A stretch of 41,100 nt of DNA from Bacteroidales bacterium UBA6366 (GTDB lineage Bacteria > Bacteroidota > Bacteroidia > Bacteroidales > UBA932): contig DJRG01000072.1 in the NCBI GenBank assembly GCA_002438845.1, forward strand, positions 1,455 to 42,554, read 5' to 3'. Made by a program: the position numbers and the translations under genes. This document shows, piece after piece, positions 1 through 9,057 of the stretch. Under the pieces are notes generated by a model. The model was not told the DNA's origin, did not search any database, and worked only from the letters and a program-made list of their open reading frames with translations. Each line of letters starts with the position of its first letter. The stretch's first letter is position 1.

Positions 1-748
1 ACTGGTTCTTGTAGAGGTTGTAGGACCCCATTATCGCCCAGGCCTTTCCTTCCTGGACAGCGGCCTTGAACGCAGGGAGATAGATCTCGTAGAGAGTCCT
101 GTCATCGACTGTCACATTGGTGGTGAAGCGGTTATATTCCTGACTGTTCAAAGCGTAGTGCTTCACGCAGGCAGCCACACCGTTGCTCTGGACCCCCTGG
201 ACGTACGGTACGACCATGCGCCCTGAAAGGTAAGGGTCCTCGCCCATATATTCAAAACTTCTACCATTGAGAGGTGTCCTGCAGATGTTCACTCCCGGTC
301 CGAGAAGCACATCCTTCTTGCGGTAGCGCGCCTCCTCGCCAATGCTTTTGCCGTAAAGGGCCGACATCTCCGTGTTCCATGTAGCGGCCAAGGCTGTCAA
401 TGCAGGGAAGGCCGTACAAGAGTCATTCGTCCACCCGGCCTGGCTCCATTTGTCCCAAAGTACCTCAGGACGGATTCCATGAGGGCCGTCGGAGGTCCAG
501 ATCTCCGGAATGCCAAGACGAGGCACTCCCGCCGAGCTGAACTTGGACTGGGCGTGAAGAATCGCCACTTTCTCCTCTGTCGTCATCCTCGAAAGAGCGT
601 CCTCCACCCTTTCCTCGATGGTTTTGCTTTCATCAAGAAAGACAGGCCCGTCATTTCCGACGGCCTGCCTTCCGACACCTCTTTGCTGACCACACGCGGC
701 GGCGATGCCTGCCACGGCTATCAGACTAAAAATCAGTTGTTTTTTCAT
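1..748 (-). CDS. Glycoside hydrolase family 3 lipoprotein, C-terminal part beyond the window
   Basis: This is the N-terminal 249 codons of a beta-glucosidase/xylosidase-type GH3 enzyme, which would hydrolyse beta-linked glycosides in the periplasm or at the cell surface. My own translation of the minus strand gives a hydrophobic leader ending in AAAC, a lipobox, so it is a predicted lipoprotein. The GH3 barrel signatures follow in order: TSDGPHGIR, the GPGVNICRTPLNGRSFEYMGEDP block that lines the sugar site, and the KHYALNSQE block. The catalytic aspartate and the second domain lie beyond coordinate 1. The ATG sits one base after the hpf stop codon, so it is probably read through from the xer-hpf transcript. 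That neighbour is unexpected, because in many Bacteroidota hpf is followed by tRNA and tuf genes (family knowledge). Exact substrate cannot be told. Confidence 0.9.
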   Translation of the reverse strand, partial: MKKQLIFSLIAVAGIAAACGQQRGVGRQAVGNDGPVFLDESKTIEERVEDALSRMTTEEKVAILHAQSKFSSAGVPRLGIPEIWTSDGPHGIRPEVLWDKWSQAGWTNDSCTAFPALTALAATWNTEMSALYGKSIGEEARYRKKDVLLGPGVNICRTPLNGRSFEYMGEDPYLSGRMVVPYVQGVQSNGVAACVKHYALNSQEYNRFTTNVTVDDRTLYEIYLPAFKAAVQEGKAWAIMGSYNLYKNQ

Positions 749-749
749 T

Positions 750-1043
750 CTATACTTCGAATTTCTTTTCTTTTGTCCTGATAATCTTCTCTTTCATCAA
801 ATCAACGGCCGCGCTCACCGCGTCCTCGAACGAAGTCGAATTCCTTTCGATGACGAGATCCTGGCCATAGGCCCTTGTCTGGATCCTGACATTCTTGTTG
901 TCCGGCTCCTTGAGCAAAGATAAAGTCACCTCCATTCCGTCAAGATGGTCGCTGAATCTGGAAAGTTTCGAGACCTTCTTCTCTACATAGTCGAGCAGTT
1001 TCTGATCCGCGTCGAACTTCAGGGATTTTACTCTAATCTCCAT
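750..1043 (-). CDS. hpf: Ribosome hibernation promoting factor (HPF/YfiA, short form)
   Basis: This 97-residue protein belongs to the HPF/RaiA family, which binds the 30S decoding region and inactivates ribosomes in stationary phase. The sequence MEIRVKSLKFDAD starts the first beta strand. The basic helix around KLLDYVEKKVSKL and the DAVSAAVDLMKEKI helix fit the beta-alpha-beta-beta-beta-alpha fold, and there is no long C-terminal dimerisation domain. An upstream in-frame ATG at 1082 exists, but the start at 1043 is preceded by GGAGG at proper distance and fits the family length, so it is preferred. The gene overlaps the end of the recombinase gene by 11 nt, which implies translational coupling. 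Adjacent xer-hpf genes are common in Bacteroidota. Confidence 0.93.
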   Translation of the reverse strand: MEIRVKSLKFDADQKLLDYVEKKVSKLSRFSDHLDGMEVTLSLLKEPDNKNVRIQTRAYGQDLVIERNSTSFEDAVSAAVDLMKEKIIRTKEKKFEV

Positions 1044-2010
1044 TTTTACCTCCGCTTTTTGCCCTTGGATGGGCGTTAACATAAACTTTTTTCAGTTTCT
1101 CGATGGTGTTGTGCGTGTAGACCTGCGTCGCCGCGAGCGAGGAGTGTCCAAGAAGCTCCTTGATCGAATTGAGATCCGTGCCCTCGTCCAAAAGTTCAGT
1201 GGCCAAGGAATGCCTCAACACGTGCGGGGACTTTCTCCCGGTGATGCCTCCGATCCGCCCAAGCGCCCGCTTGACAGCCCTGTCAATGAAAACCGGATAG
1301 AGTTTCAGGCCCTTGCCGGTGACAGCCAGAGGCTCGCTTGCCGACCTGACGCGACCAACCATCGTTTCAACCGATTGTAAATATAATGAAATTTCCTTAC
1401 ATAGCGAAGAAACCAACGGAATTTCTCTCACTTTGTCACCTTTTCCCCTGACAATCATCGTCCGCCGCGAAAAATCCACATCGCCGATCCTTAGCCCGAT
1501 CAATTCGGCCCGGCGCATCCCGGTACTGTAAAGCATCGACACGATGAGCCTCTCCAATCTTCTTGAATATGCCTCCTCGGAAGCCTTGTCCGTCCCCGTG
1601 ATCAGCGCCAGGTTCTCCTCGGACGCGTCACAGTCCGTCACGGCAAAATATTCATTCATCGACTCTTCCCTGTAGAACAGAGGCAGCCTTTTTTCGTATT
1701 TCGGCTTCGCCACCGTCCGCACCGGGTTGGCCGCCAGTCTTTTCTCCTTCATCAGAAACCGACAGAACCCCGACAGCACTGAAAGATGAAGAGCCACCGT
1801 TCTAGGTCCAACACCTTTATTCTCCATAAGGAACACTTCGTAACTCCTAAGTGTCTGACGATTGAGCGATTCGAGCAATGCCCCGTCAGTCTTCGCCTCC
1901 GAGAAATCAGCAAAATCCCTCAACGCATCCGAATATATCGCCTGCGTCCTTGGGGAATATCTTCGGATGTCCTTGATGTAAAAGAGGTAATCTTCAATCA
2001 GACACATCAT
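1033..2010 (-). CDS. Xer-type tyrosine recombinase
   Basis: A 325-residue site-specific recombinase. An N-terminal SAM-like core-binding domain (about residues 1-100) is followed by the catalytic domain. All catalytic residues are visible: the first Arg in STGMRRAELIG, the Lys in GKGDKVREIPL, HVLRHS (His-x-x-Arg), the LGHSS histidine, and the nucleophile Tyr in QVYTH. It is therefore probably active in chromosome dimer resolution (XerC/XerD role), although a role in promoter inversion cannot be excluded. It is slightly longer than typical XerC (about 300 residues) because of a charged insert before the first catalytic Arg and a basic C-terminal tail. The start at 2010 is chosen because its ATG overlaps the TGA of the upstream membrane protein (ATGA). 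The longer in-frame start at 2064 would lie inside that gene. Confidence 0.9.
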   Translation of the reverse strand: MMCLIEDYLFYIKDIRRYSPRTQAIYSDALRDFADFSEAKTDGALLESLNRQTLRSYEVFLMENKGVGPRTVALHLSVLSGFCRFLMKEKRLAANPVRTVAKPKYEKRLPLFYREESMNEYFAVTDCDASEENLALITGTDKASEEAYSRRLERLIVSMLYSTGMRRAELIGLRIGDVDFSRRTMIVRGKGDKVREIPLVSSLCKEISLYLQSVETMVGRVRSASEPLAVTGKGLKLYPVFIDRAVKRALGRIGGITGRKSPHVLRHSLATELLDEGTDLNSIKELLGHSSLAATQVYTHNTIEKLKKVYVNAHPRAKSGGKNGD

Positions 2011-2657
2011 ATAATTTTTATTCCCGAGACTTTGGCCAGTTCCTCGACCGGCTTGTTGCACCATTGGGCGATGACTCCGACAAGGAGGGCGGCTGCCAGG
2101 GTCCCCTCGCGCACGCCATGGATTCCGTCAAGCCAGATGAGCGATGCGATGCAGGCCAGAGCCACAAGCGACACGTCCACAGCAACTTTAGTGATGTCAA
2201 AACGGGTCTTGAACGCCTTGCAGATGGCCAGAACAAGCCCCTCGCCCGCCAGCGTAACCACTCCGGCCACTACTTCGAACGCGACTCCGATTCCCACAAG
2301 CACGATGCCGACAAAGCACCACACCACCTGCATAAGGTAATCAGGGCAAGGCACATCCGCGATGCACCAGCAGGCGAAGTCTGTCATGTACCCGAACACG
2401 AACGCCACCGGCAGCTGCATCAACTGAACCCAATCGTAGTCTTTCCTTAAAAGGGCAATCTGAATCAGAATGAATATGCAGTGCATCACAATCGTGGCCT
2501 CTCCAACCGTCAACGGGCACAGCATGCTCGCCACATACGGCGGGCACGAGATCGGCGATGTCCCCAGGTCCGCCAGAATCGAGAAAGCCACCCCGAACGC
2601 CACAATCAGCAGCCCGATGAACAACATTAAATATCTCTTGAAAAGTTCCATAAACAT
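2007..2657 (-). CDS. YczE/YyaS/YitT-like integral membrane protein
   Basis: A 216-residue protein with about five to six hydrophobic segments. It begins LFIGLLIVAFGVAFSILADLGTSPISC, which resembles the start of the YczE/YyaS/YitT membrane family (a small residue-rich first helix followed by a conserved LGTSP turn). Biochemical function in this family is largely unknown; some members are suspected transporters. Two possible ATGs (2657 and 2651) are two codons apart, and neither has a Shine-Dalgarno. A promoter of Bacteroidota type lies immediately upstream. It is the first gene of the run with the recombinase and hpf. The assignment rests on recalled family pattern, not on alignment. Confidence 0.75.
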   Translation of the reverse strand: MFMELFKRYLMLFIGLLIVAFGVAFSILADLGTSPISCPPYVASMLCPLTVGEATIVMHCIFILIQIALLRKDYDWVQLMQLPVAFVFGYMTDFACWCIADVPCPDYLMQVVWCFVGIVLVGIGVAFEVVAGVVTLAGEGLVLAICKAFKTRFDITKVAVDVSLVALACIASLIWLDGIHGVREGTLAAALLVGVIAQWCNKPVEELAKVSGIKII

Positions 2658-2673
2658 GTAGTCAAAAAGGATA

Positions 2674-2704
2674 CAAATTTACGAATATTCCCGATAAACT
2701 CAAT
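2674..2704 (-). promoter_or_regulatory. Bacteroidota-type promoter of the membrane protein-xer-hpf run
   Basis: On the minus strand ATTG (2704-2701) is followed after 19 nt by TAAATTTG (2681-2674). This matches the Bacteroides consensus TTTG-N19-21-TAnnTTTG. The expected transcription start near 2667 leaves a leader of only 10-16 nt. Confidence 0.65.
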
Positions 2705-2788
2705 GGTGGGACCGCATTGGTGGCCAAGGGTAAAAAAAAGTTTCTCCAGAACGCTCACTCCTTGAAAAAAAATGCTATATTCGCCACC

Positions 2789-4939
2789 ATGGTTAGTAGT
2801 ATTTTCAGACATCGCACGATATTCGTGCTGGCTGCGATGTTGTGCAGCATTATTTCTTCCGCGAGGCCATCCGCCCGCGCATCGGTCGCCGTAGTCACGG
2901 ACTCCATCACTTACTCCCACGCCTCCTCCGCCATTGAGGAGTACATTTCAAGCATGCGGCTTGACGGCAAACGAGGCATTCTGCTCATAGACAGATGGGG
3001 CGTTCCGGACTCACTGCGCGCGGCATTGAAAAACCTTTACGAACACGAATCCCTGGAAGGAGCCGTGCTTCTGGGCGACATACCTGTTCCTATGATTAGG
3101 GATGCGCAGCACCTGAGTTCAGCGTTCAAAATGAATCAACAACGCGACTGGAAGAGTTCTAGTGTGCCATCGGATCGATTCTATGACGATTTCAACTTGG
3201 AGTTCCGCTTTCTAAAGAGAGACGCTGACAAGCCGGAACTTTTCTACTATTCCTTGAGCGAGGATTCACCGCAGAGGATTCGTTCCGCAATCTACACATC
3301 CAGAATCAAGCCTGCGGACAAGGCTCATAAATATGAGCTCATTGACGCATTCTTGAGGAAAGCTGTGAAAGCCAAGAAAGACGCCGCTGCCGTAAATCAT
3401 GTCCTGTTCTTCGCGGGGCACGGTTACAATTCGGAATCAATGGTGTCCAGAATGGCTGAGTACAAGGCCCTTCACGAGCAGTTTCCGACAATTGAGACCA
3501 ATGGCGGGAAGGTGGATTTCATCAATCATGATTTCGATGAATCAGTCAAGGACAGACTCCTCGTCGGCCTTTCCGAGCCAAGCGTGGATCTCGCCATACT
3601 CCATCATCATGGCTACAACGACATGCAGCTGCTCAACGGATCCCCTTACGTTTCCTCTCCTGATGGTTGGCTTTCCCTCGCGCGGAACTATTTCCGTGTA
3701 AAGATGCGTTCCTCACGCAATCCGGACAAGCTCAAAGCCGATTTCATCAACCGTTACGGCATCCCCGCCCAATGGCTGGAAGAAGCGTCCGACCCGAAAT
3801 TCATAGCCCAGGACAGCCTCTATAGCCGATCCATGGACATCTACCCGGAAGACGTTGACGCCCACAGCATAGCGGCCAGATTCATCATATTTGACGCCTG
3901 TTTCAACGGAGCTTTCATCGAGGATGACTACATCGTGTCACATTACCTTTTCTCCGACAAGAACTCCACGCTTGCGGCACTTGCCCATTCCGTCAATTCG
4001 CTCCAGGATGTCTGGTGCGATGAGATGGTTGGACTTTTCAGCGAAGGCGTCTGCGCCGGAAACATCTACAAGAACATCTGGAATCTGGAAACCCACATAT
4101 TCGGAGACCCTACTTTCCACTATTCTTCCTTAAGCTCATGGGATGCCGCTGCGGGACGTGGAGAATATTCCGACAAATTTTGGAGAAAGGCCATCGCATC
4201 GAAGGAAGTCCATCCTGATGTCAAGGCTCTTGCAATAAGGAAATTGGCAAGACGTGGTTCGATCACGCCAGAAGAACTGATTGATATTCAGAGCAATTCA
4301 TCCTCAGAAATTGTAAGGCTGGCGGCATTCGACGGCAATGCGGAGATCGCACCTGACTGCTTTGACAAGGCTATCCTTCTGGCGCTTGACGACGATTACG
4401 AGCTCCTCCAAAGACTCGGGGCCAAATTCGCAAGTTACAATCAGTCTCCGACACTTGCCGAAAAGGCGGTACAGTTGTTCCTTGACCCGCTGACATCCAA
4501 GAGGGTGCTATTCCACATCAAGTCTCTGTTCGTCACAATTGACGGGGAGAAGGCCAAGAGTCTTGTGCGCTCAACTCCGTACTGGAAAGGCGAGGATGGC
4601 AAGGAGTCCCTTTGCAGGTATATTGATTCAAACACTTCCTCCAAGAAGGCGGACATCGACAATCTGTCAAGTGAGTCCATTGACCTAAGGTCGGCAAAAC
4701 TTTTCATCCGCGCGCAAAGGAACCAATGCCGGGCGGATGCGCTTGACCCGATTGCCGAATATTACACAAGATGTTCGGATCCAGATATAAAATTACTTAT
4801 CGCTGAGACACTTGGATGGTATCGCTATTCCTATCTCGCGCCCCACGCCCAGAGTCTCTGTCAATCTCTTCTTGAAAAAGAAAGTGATCCACGCCTGCGG
4901 GCTGAACTTACAAAGAGCATACGAAGAATCAGCGAATAA
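2789..4939 (+). CDS. Secreted gingipain-like (clan CD, C25-like) cysteine protease with HEAT-like C-terminus
   Basis: A 716-residue protein starting at the ATG of 2789. The open frame extends to 2717, but only the later start begins with a signal peptide (MVSSIFRHRTIFVLAAMLCS, probable cleavage after ARPSARA). The middle part has the caspase-haemoglobinase hallmarks: hydrophobic strand plus His-Gly at H211 (LFFAGHG) and again at H274 (LAILHHHGYND), then a hydrophobic strand ending in a Cys at C371 (FIIFDACFNG). The later IFGDPTF resembles the GDPT motif after the gingipain catalytic core. Residues from about 460 are helical repeats of HEAT type. I see no T9SS C-terminal domain, so periplasmic or surface location is open. 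It is the first gene of a four-gene operon, 14 nt before the receptor gene. Protease activity is inferred. The spacing between H274 and C371 is longer than in gingipains. Confidence 0.72.
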   Translation: MVSSIFRHRTIFVLAAMLCSIISSARPSARASVAVVTDSITYSHASSAIEEYISSMRLDGKRGILLIDRWGVPDSLRAALKNLYEHESLEGAVLLGDIPVPMIRDAQHLSSAFKMNQQRDWKSSSVPSDRFYDDFNLEFRFLKRDADKPELFYYSLSEDSPQRIRSAIYTSRIKPADKAHKYELIDAFLRKAVKAKKDAAAVNHVLFFAGHGYNSESMVSRMAEYKALHEQFPTIETNGGKVDFINHDFDESVKDRLLVGLSEPSVDLAILHHHGYNDMQLLNGSPYVSSPDGWLSLARNYFRVKMRSSRNPDKLKADFINRYGIPAQWLEEASDPKFIAQDSLYSRSMDIYPEDVDAHSIAARFIIFDACFNGAFIEDDYIVSHYLFSDKNSTLAALAHSVNSLQDVWCDEMVGLFSEGVCAGNIYKNIWNLETHIFGDPTFHYSSLSSWDAAAGRGEYSDKFWRKAIASKEVHPDVKALAIRKLARRGSITPEELIDIQSNSSSEIVRLAAFDGNAEIAPDCFDKAILLALDDDYELLQRLGAKFASYNQSPTLAEKAVQLFLDPLTSKRVLFHIKSLFVTIDGEKAKSLVRSTPYWKGEDGKESLCRYIDSNTSSKKADIDNLSSESIDLRSAKLFIRAQRNQCRADALDPIAEYYTRCSDPDIKLLIAETLGWYRYSYLAPHAQSLCQSLLEKESDPRLRAELTKSIRRISE

Positions 4940-4953
4940 CAAGCTATGTACAG

Positions 4954-7791
4954 ATGAGGAAGGAATTGAAATACATAATTCCGCTACTGTTTCTGTTTTT
5001 GCTTCATGGGAACATCGGCCACTCAATGCAGAGTGACGGAAAAATCCGGCTGAGCGGCAAGGTGACAACCATTGAAAACGGGAAGTCAGTACCGCTTGAG
5101 GCGGCTGTCGTTGTGCTCAATCCGGCAGGCATGTACTCCGTGGTTGACGCGGAGGGCAACTACTCCTTCGACAACTTGGACGAAGGGCGATATGACCTCC
5201 ACATTGAGATGATCGGTTACGTCAGCATTGATTCCACTTTGACGCTAAGACGCCCGGGCAGAACAACCTACAACTTTACTTTAAAGCAAAGTTCCTTCCG
5301 CCTGAAAGAAGTTCAGGTGGTCGCCCAAAGCAGCAAGGCAGGTGAAGCCACCGCATCCACAATATCCCGTCAGGCCATTGACCACGCCCTGACAAGTTCG
5401 CTTGGAGATGTGATGCAGCTGCTGCCTGGTGTCAGTTTGTCAAACCCAAGTCTGTCAAGCGCCCAAAGCCTCAATCTCCGTACCGCCTCCGGCAGCGACA
5501 TGAACAGTCTTGGAACCGCCATCATCATTGACGGATCACCGGTGTCCAACAATGCGAACATGGAAGGTATCAGCTCCGCCATGAACGGCACGTCCACCAC
5601 CATCGCTGGTACTTCCACATTCAATGCAGGCTCTGTTCCTAACTCAGGAGTGGATGTGCGCTCGATTTCCACAGACAACATTGAGTCCATTGAGGTCATA
5701 AGAGGAATTCCGTCCGTCCAGTACGGAGACCTGACATCCGGAGCCGTCATCATAAACTCCAAAGCAGGTGCGGAGCCTCTGACTGTCAGGCTCAAGACCG
5801 ATCCCAAAATCTATCAGGCTTCTCTTTCCAAAGGATTCCGGATTTCTCCGCAGGCCGGCAGCCTGCACCTCAGTTCCGATTATGCCTACAGCAATTCCAA
5901 GACCACTGAGAATTACGCCAACTATCAGAGAGTCAATTTCAAGGCCGTTTACAGCAACACTTTCAACAGGCTTTCCAGCACCAGTTCCATTGATCTGAGA
6001 TTCGGGAAGGACACCAGAAATCCAAATCCCGATGACTTGAGATCCCGTCTCGCGTCAGGCGGGAAGAGTTACGGCTACCGCATCAGCACCAACGGAACTT
6101 GGAGCGCGAATGTCGGCTGGCTAAAATCCATCAGATATGACCTTTCCAACAGTTTCACGCTGAAAGACTCTTTCAAAGAGCAAATTTGTGCCAACGCCAC
6201 ATCCTTGTACACCAACAACATGGTTGACGGGACAATCGTCAGCAACGTTCCCGGAAAAGATTATTATGACATTCACGGCGGCAAGATAACGAATTTCAGT
6301 CCTGAACAGGTTTCGTCCGGGACATTCGCCACATTTATGCCGGACTCGTACTTTTCTCACTACGACTTCTACAGCAGAGAGATGAACAGTTACGCCAAAC
6401 TCATCGCAAAGCTGTTCAAATCTTGGGGCAATGCCAACGAAACCATCCTTGCCGGTGTGGATTTCAAATCCGACGGAAACTTGGGAAGAGGGCTTGTGTT
6501 CCCGGAAGGAACGCCTCCCCCACACAGTACGAACGCAGATTCCGGCTACCGGGAAAGGCCTCTCGATGACATTCCTTTCGTGAATCAGTTCGGTGTGTTC
6601 GCCGAGAGTTCATTCAAGGCGACTGTCCTGAACAGAGCGCTCAGCCTGAGCGCAGGAGTGCGTTACGACATGGTCGGACGTCTGGATGCATTTTCACCAA
6701 GAATCAATCTCAGTTATGAGATCATTCCACATATCATGAATTTAAGGGGCGGCTACGGAATCACGGCGAAGGCTCCTACCGCATCATACCTTCATCCGAA
6801 CAACGCTTACTGCGACCAGACCTACTTCAACAACAGCGTGCAGTCTCCAGAAGATAAAATCGTGATAGCGAGCACAAGAATATTCGACACTTCCAACAGC
6901 AAACTGGAAATGGCAAGGAACCGCAAGCTTGAGTTCGGCATTGATCTGACAATCGCCTCCCGCTACACTCTTAAGATCACATTCTATGACGAATTGATGA
7001 AGAACGGGTACACGTTCGGTTCGGATTTTGACACCTTCGTCCTGCTTCCGTACCTTACTTACTCCGTTGTGGGCACCGATGAATCCGGAGCTCCGGTTTT
7101 CGACTTGACCCGGAACGACAAGAAGTTTTTCAGGTATTACAAGCCGATGAACACTCGCTACGAGCACAACCGGGGAATTGAATATGAACTGAACCTCGGC
7201 CGTTTCGATGGCATCCGTACTTCATTTTTCCTCAACGGGGCATGGATGACGACCCAAAGCGCCAATGCAGGGTACACCTTTGATTTCAGACAGCGTTCCG
7301 GCAGCTATGTCGATGCGAATGTGTCTGTCTATGATCCTTTCGTCAGCCGTGTCAATTTCGAGAAATTTCTCACTACGCTGCGGGTGACACACAACATTCC
7401 ATCCATCGGGTTCGTGGTCACACTTTCCACACAGTTAAATGTGTTCACACGCAACTGGACTGACTACAACAACGATGAACTGCCTCAACGCTTCATAAGC
7501 GCGAAAGACGGATGCGTGGAGGAATTCACCTCAGCGATGGCGTCGGATCCTGCCTATAAGTACATGTATGACATCAAATCACCGAGCCGCTTCACAGTGA
7601 GCCACACAATCCCCACGGTTGTGTTCAATCTGAACATTTCCAAGGAGATCGGAGATCTGATGACAGCATCTTTCTTTGTCAACAACATATTCAACTCCAG
7701 ACCTTTGGACCCTTCCGAAATAAGCATCGGCACATATTCGGAGCTGAACTCCCCAATGTATTTCGGATTTGAGCTCAAGGTTAAAATTTAG
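4954..7791 (+). CDS. TonB-dependent outer-membrane receptor with CarboxypepD-regulatory-like domain
   Basis: A 945-residue outer-membrane receptor that would import a ligand using TonB energy. In order: signal peptide (about residues 1-25); a carboxypeptidase-regulatory-like beta sandwich (about 30-115, including VVDAEGNYSFDNLDEGRYDLHIEMIGY); a plug domain (about 120-270, with SLGDVMQLLPGVSL, IIIDGSPVSNNANM and IESIEVIRGIPSVQYGDLTSGAVIINSK); and a 22-strand-type barrel to the C-terminus, which ends with alternating hydrophobic residues (YFGFELKVKI). No SusD-like partner is encoded nearby, so this is not a glycan-utilisation SusCD pair. Flanking genes are the C25-like protease (14 nt upstream) and a lipoprotein (24 nt downstream). 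Substrate is unknown; context suggests a peptide, protein-bound cofactor or metal complex. Confidence 0.93.
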   Translation: MRKELKYIIPLLFLFLLHGNIGHSMQSDGKIRLSGKVTTIENGKSVPLEAAVVVLNPAGMYSVVDAEGNYSFDNLDEGRYDLHIEMIGYVSIDSTLTLRRPGRTTYNFTLKQSSFRLKEVQVVAQSSKAGEATASTISRQAIDHALTSSLGDVMQLLPGVSLSNPSLSSAQSLNLRTASGSDMNSLGTAIIIDGSPVSNNANMEGISSAMNGTSTTIAGTSTFNAGSVPNSGVDVRSISTDNIESIEVIRGIPSVQYGDLTSGAVIINSKAGAEPLTVRLKTDPKIYQASLSKGFRISPQAGSLHLSSDYAYSNSKTTENYANYQRVNFKAVYSNTFNRLSSTSSIDLRFGKDTRNPNPDDLRSRLASGGKSYGYRISTNGTWSANVGWLKSIRYDLSNSFTLKDSFKEQICANATSLYTNNMVDGTIVSNVPGKDYYDIHGGKITNFSPEQVSSGTFATFMPDSYFSHYDFYSREMNSYAKLIAKLFKSWGNANETILAGVDFKSDGNLGRGLVFPEGTPPPHSTNADSGYRERPLDDIPFVNQFGVFAESSFKATVLNRALSLSAGVRYDMVGRLDAFSPRINLSYEIIPHIMNLRGGYGITAKAPTASYLHPNNAYCDQTYFNNSVQSPEDKIVIASTRIFDTSNSKLEMARNRKLEFGIDLTIASRYTLKITFYDELMKNGYTFGSDFDTFVLLPYLTYSVVGTDESGAPVFDLTRNDKKFFRYYKPMNTRYEHNRGIEYELNLGRFDGIRTSFFLNGAWMTTQSANAGYTFDFRQRSGSYVDANVSVYDPFVSRVNFEKFLTTLRVTHNIPSIGFVVTLSTQLNVFTRNWTDYNNDELPQRFISAKDGCVEEFTSAMASDPAYKYMYDIKSPSRFTVSHTIPTVVFNLNISKEIGDLMTASFFVNNIFNSRPLDPSEISIGTYSELNSPMYFGFELKVKI

Positions 7792-7815
7792 GACAACATC
7801 TTAACATTATTGTAT

Positions 7816-9045
7816 ATGAAACAAACAATCATTATCGCTGTTTTGGCTTTAGCCACAGCCCTGTCCTTCACTTCATGCCAAAAGGACAAAGTGAATTTCT
7901 TCGATTTTGACATCAGTCTTGATGAATCCGGATTCGCGGAAGGTGTTCCATCACCGGACAGCTATCTTGTCACTTTCACAAACACGAACACCGGTGAGAT
8001 CACCGAGTTAGAGACTACCAGCAAATCCGTGTCAGTTTCCCAACTGATCGAAGGGGTCTATGATGTCGTGGCCACCGCCCGCTACTCCATCTACAACTAC
8101 CTCGGAAGCGCGAAGGCTGTTGTCATAGATTCAGAGGACGCCCTTACCTCCATCAAAATCTCCGCGACCAAGTCATCATCGCTCATCTTCAAGGAGATAT
8201 TTTACTGCGGCAGCAAGACTCCATCGAAGACCAATTACATGAAGGACAACTTTTTCGAGATTTACAACAATGGCAGCGAGCCTGTCTATGTCGATGGACT
8301 CTGCATCAGTTCTTCAAGCAACTATTCTTCATCACTCATAAACTTTGCAGACAATAACGGTCACCTCGTCGCAGCTGACGGAACATCCACAAAGATGGTC
8401 GCTGACGACTATGTGGCAGTAAAGGACATCATCTGGCAGATTCCGGGAGACGGCAAGACTTATCTTCTCAACCCGGGTGAATCCTTTATCATCGCCTCTT
8501 CCGCCACTGATCACACTGCCGCGGACAAGAATCCGAACTCCATAGATCTGTCAAGCGCTGAATTCGAGACAGTCTGCGACAAGTACATCGATAAAGGGCA
8601 GGTTGACAACCCGTCCTCAGAGAACATGATTCTGCACAACCCGCATAATACCAACATCTCCAATCAGTACCTGGTTTCTACTTCGAATGCAGGATTGATC
8701 CTGTTCGCTCCTTCAAGCCCGATAGCAGAAGCCACACTTATCGCGAATTATAATGGAGGAAAACCATCAGGAACTTATGTTCCTATCCTCCGTTCAGATG
8801 TACTTGACGGTGTAAACTGGGTTCAAAATTCCACAAAAGATCCATACCTTCCTGAGAACATTGACGCAGGCAAGACATGGGTTGGCGGCACTTATGTCAA
8901 AGAGTCAATTGTCAGAAAGGAAGAAGGCGCATCTTCCGAAGGAAACCCAATCTATCAGGACACCAACAACTCCACAAATGATTTCACGGTAGCCAAAGAC
9001 CCTTCAATCAGAAGGAACTCAAAGAAGGCTTCCTGGGCGAAATAG
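7816..9045 (+). CDS. DUF4876-like lipoprotein, probably surface-exposed
   Basis: A 409-residue lipoprotein. The leader MKQTIIIAVLALATALSF ends in TSC, with the lipidated Cys at residue 21. It is followed by QKDK, which resembles the K-D/E-rich export signal that sends Bacteroidota lipoproteins to the surface (known from Capnocytophaga), although the second acidic residue is missing. A beta-rich domain of Ig-like character (about 30-110) precedes a region KEIFYCG...NFFEIYNNGSEPVYVDGLCIS, which recalls lamin-tail-like folds. Length, composition and position between a TonB receptor and a barrel protein match the DUF4876 family as I recall it, whose function is unknown. The ATG at 7816 is chosen over an upstream TTG. 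It could be the ligand-binding lid of the receptor; this is inference. Confidence 0.72.
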   Translation: MKQTIIIAVLALATALSFTSCQKDKVNFFDFDISLDESGFAEGVPSPDSYLVTFTNTNTGEITELETTSKSVSVSQLIEGVYDVVATARYSIYNYLGSAKAVVIDSEDALTSIKISATKSSSLIFKEIFYCGSKTPSKTNYMKDNFFEIYNNGSEPVYVDGLCISSSSNYSSSLINFADNNGHLVAADGTSTKMVADDYVAVKDIIWQIPGDGKTYLLNPGESFIIASSATDHTAADKNPNSIDLSSAEFETVCDKYIDKGQVDNPSSENMILHNPHNTNISNQYLVSTSNAGLILFAPSSPIAEATLIANYNGGKPSGTYVPILRSDVLDGVNWVQNSTKDPYLPENIDAGKTWVGGTYVKESIVRKEEGASSEGNPIYQDTNNSTNDFTVAKDPSIRRNSKKASWAK

Positions 9046-9057
9046 TCATAAGGACAG

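Noticed and set aside
1033..2010. Recombinase as an integrase of a mobile island next to the operon at 2789
   Set aside because: The gene is coupled to hpf in the usual chromosomal Xer arrangement. No attachment-site repeats or tRNA lie beside it.
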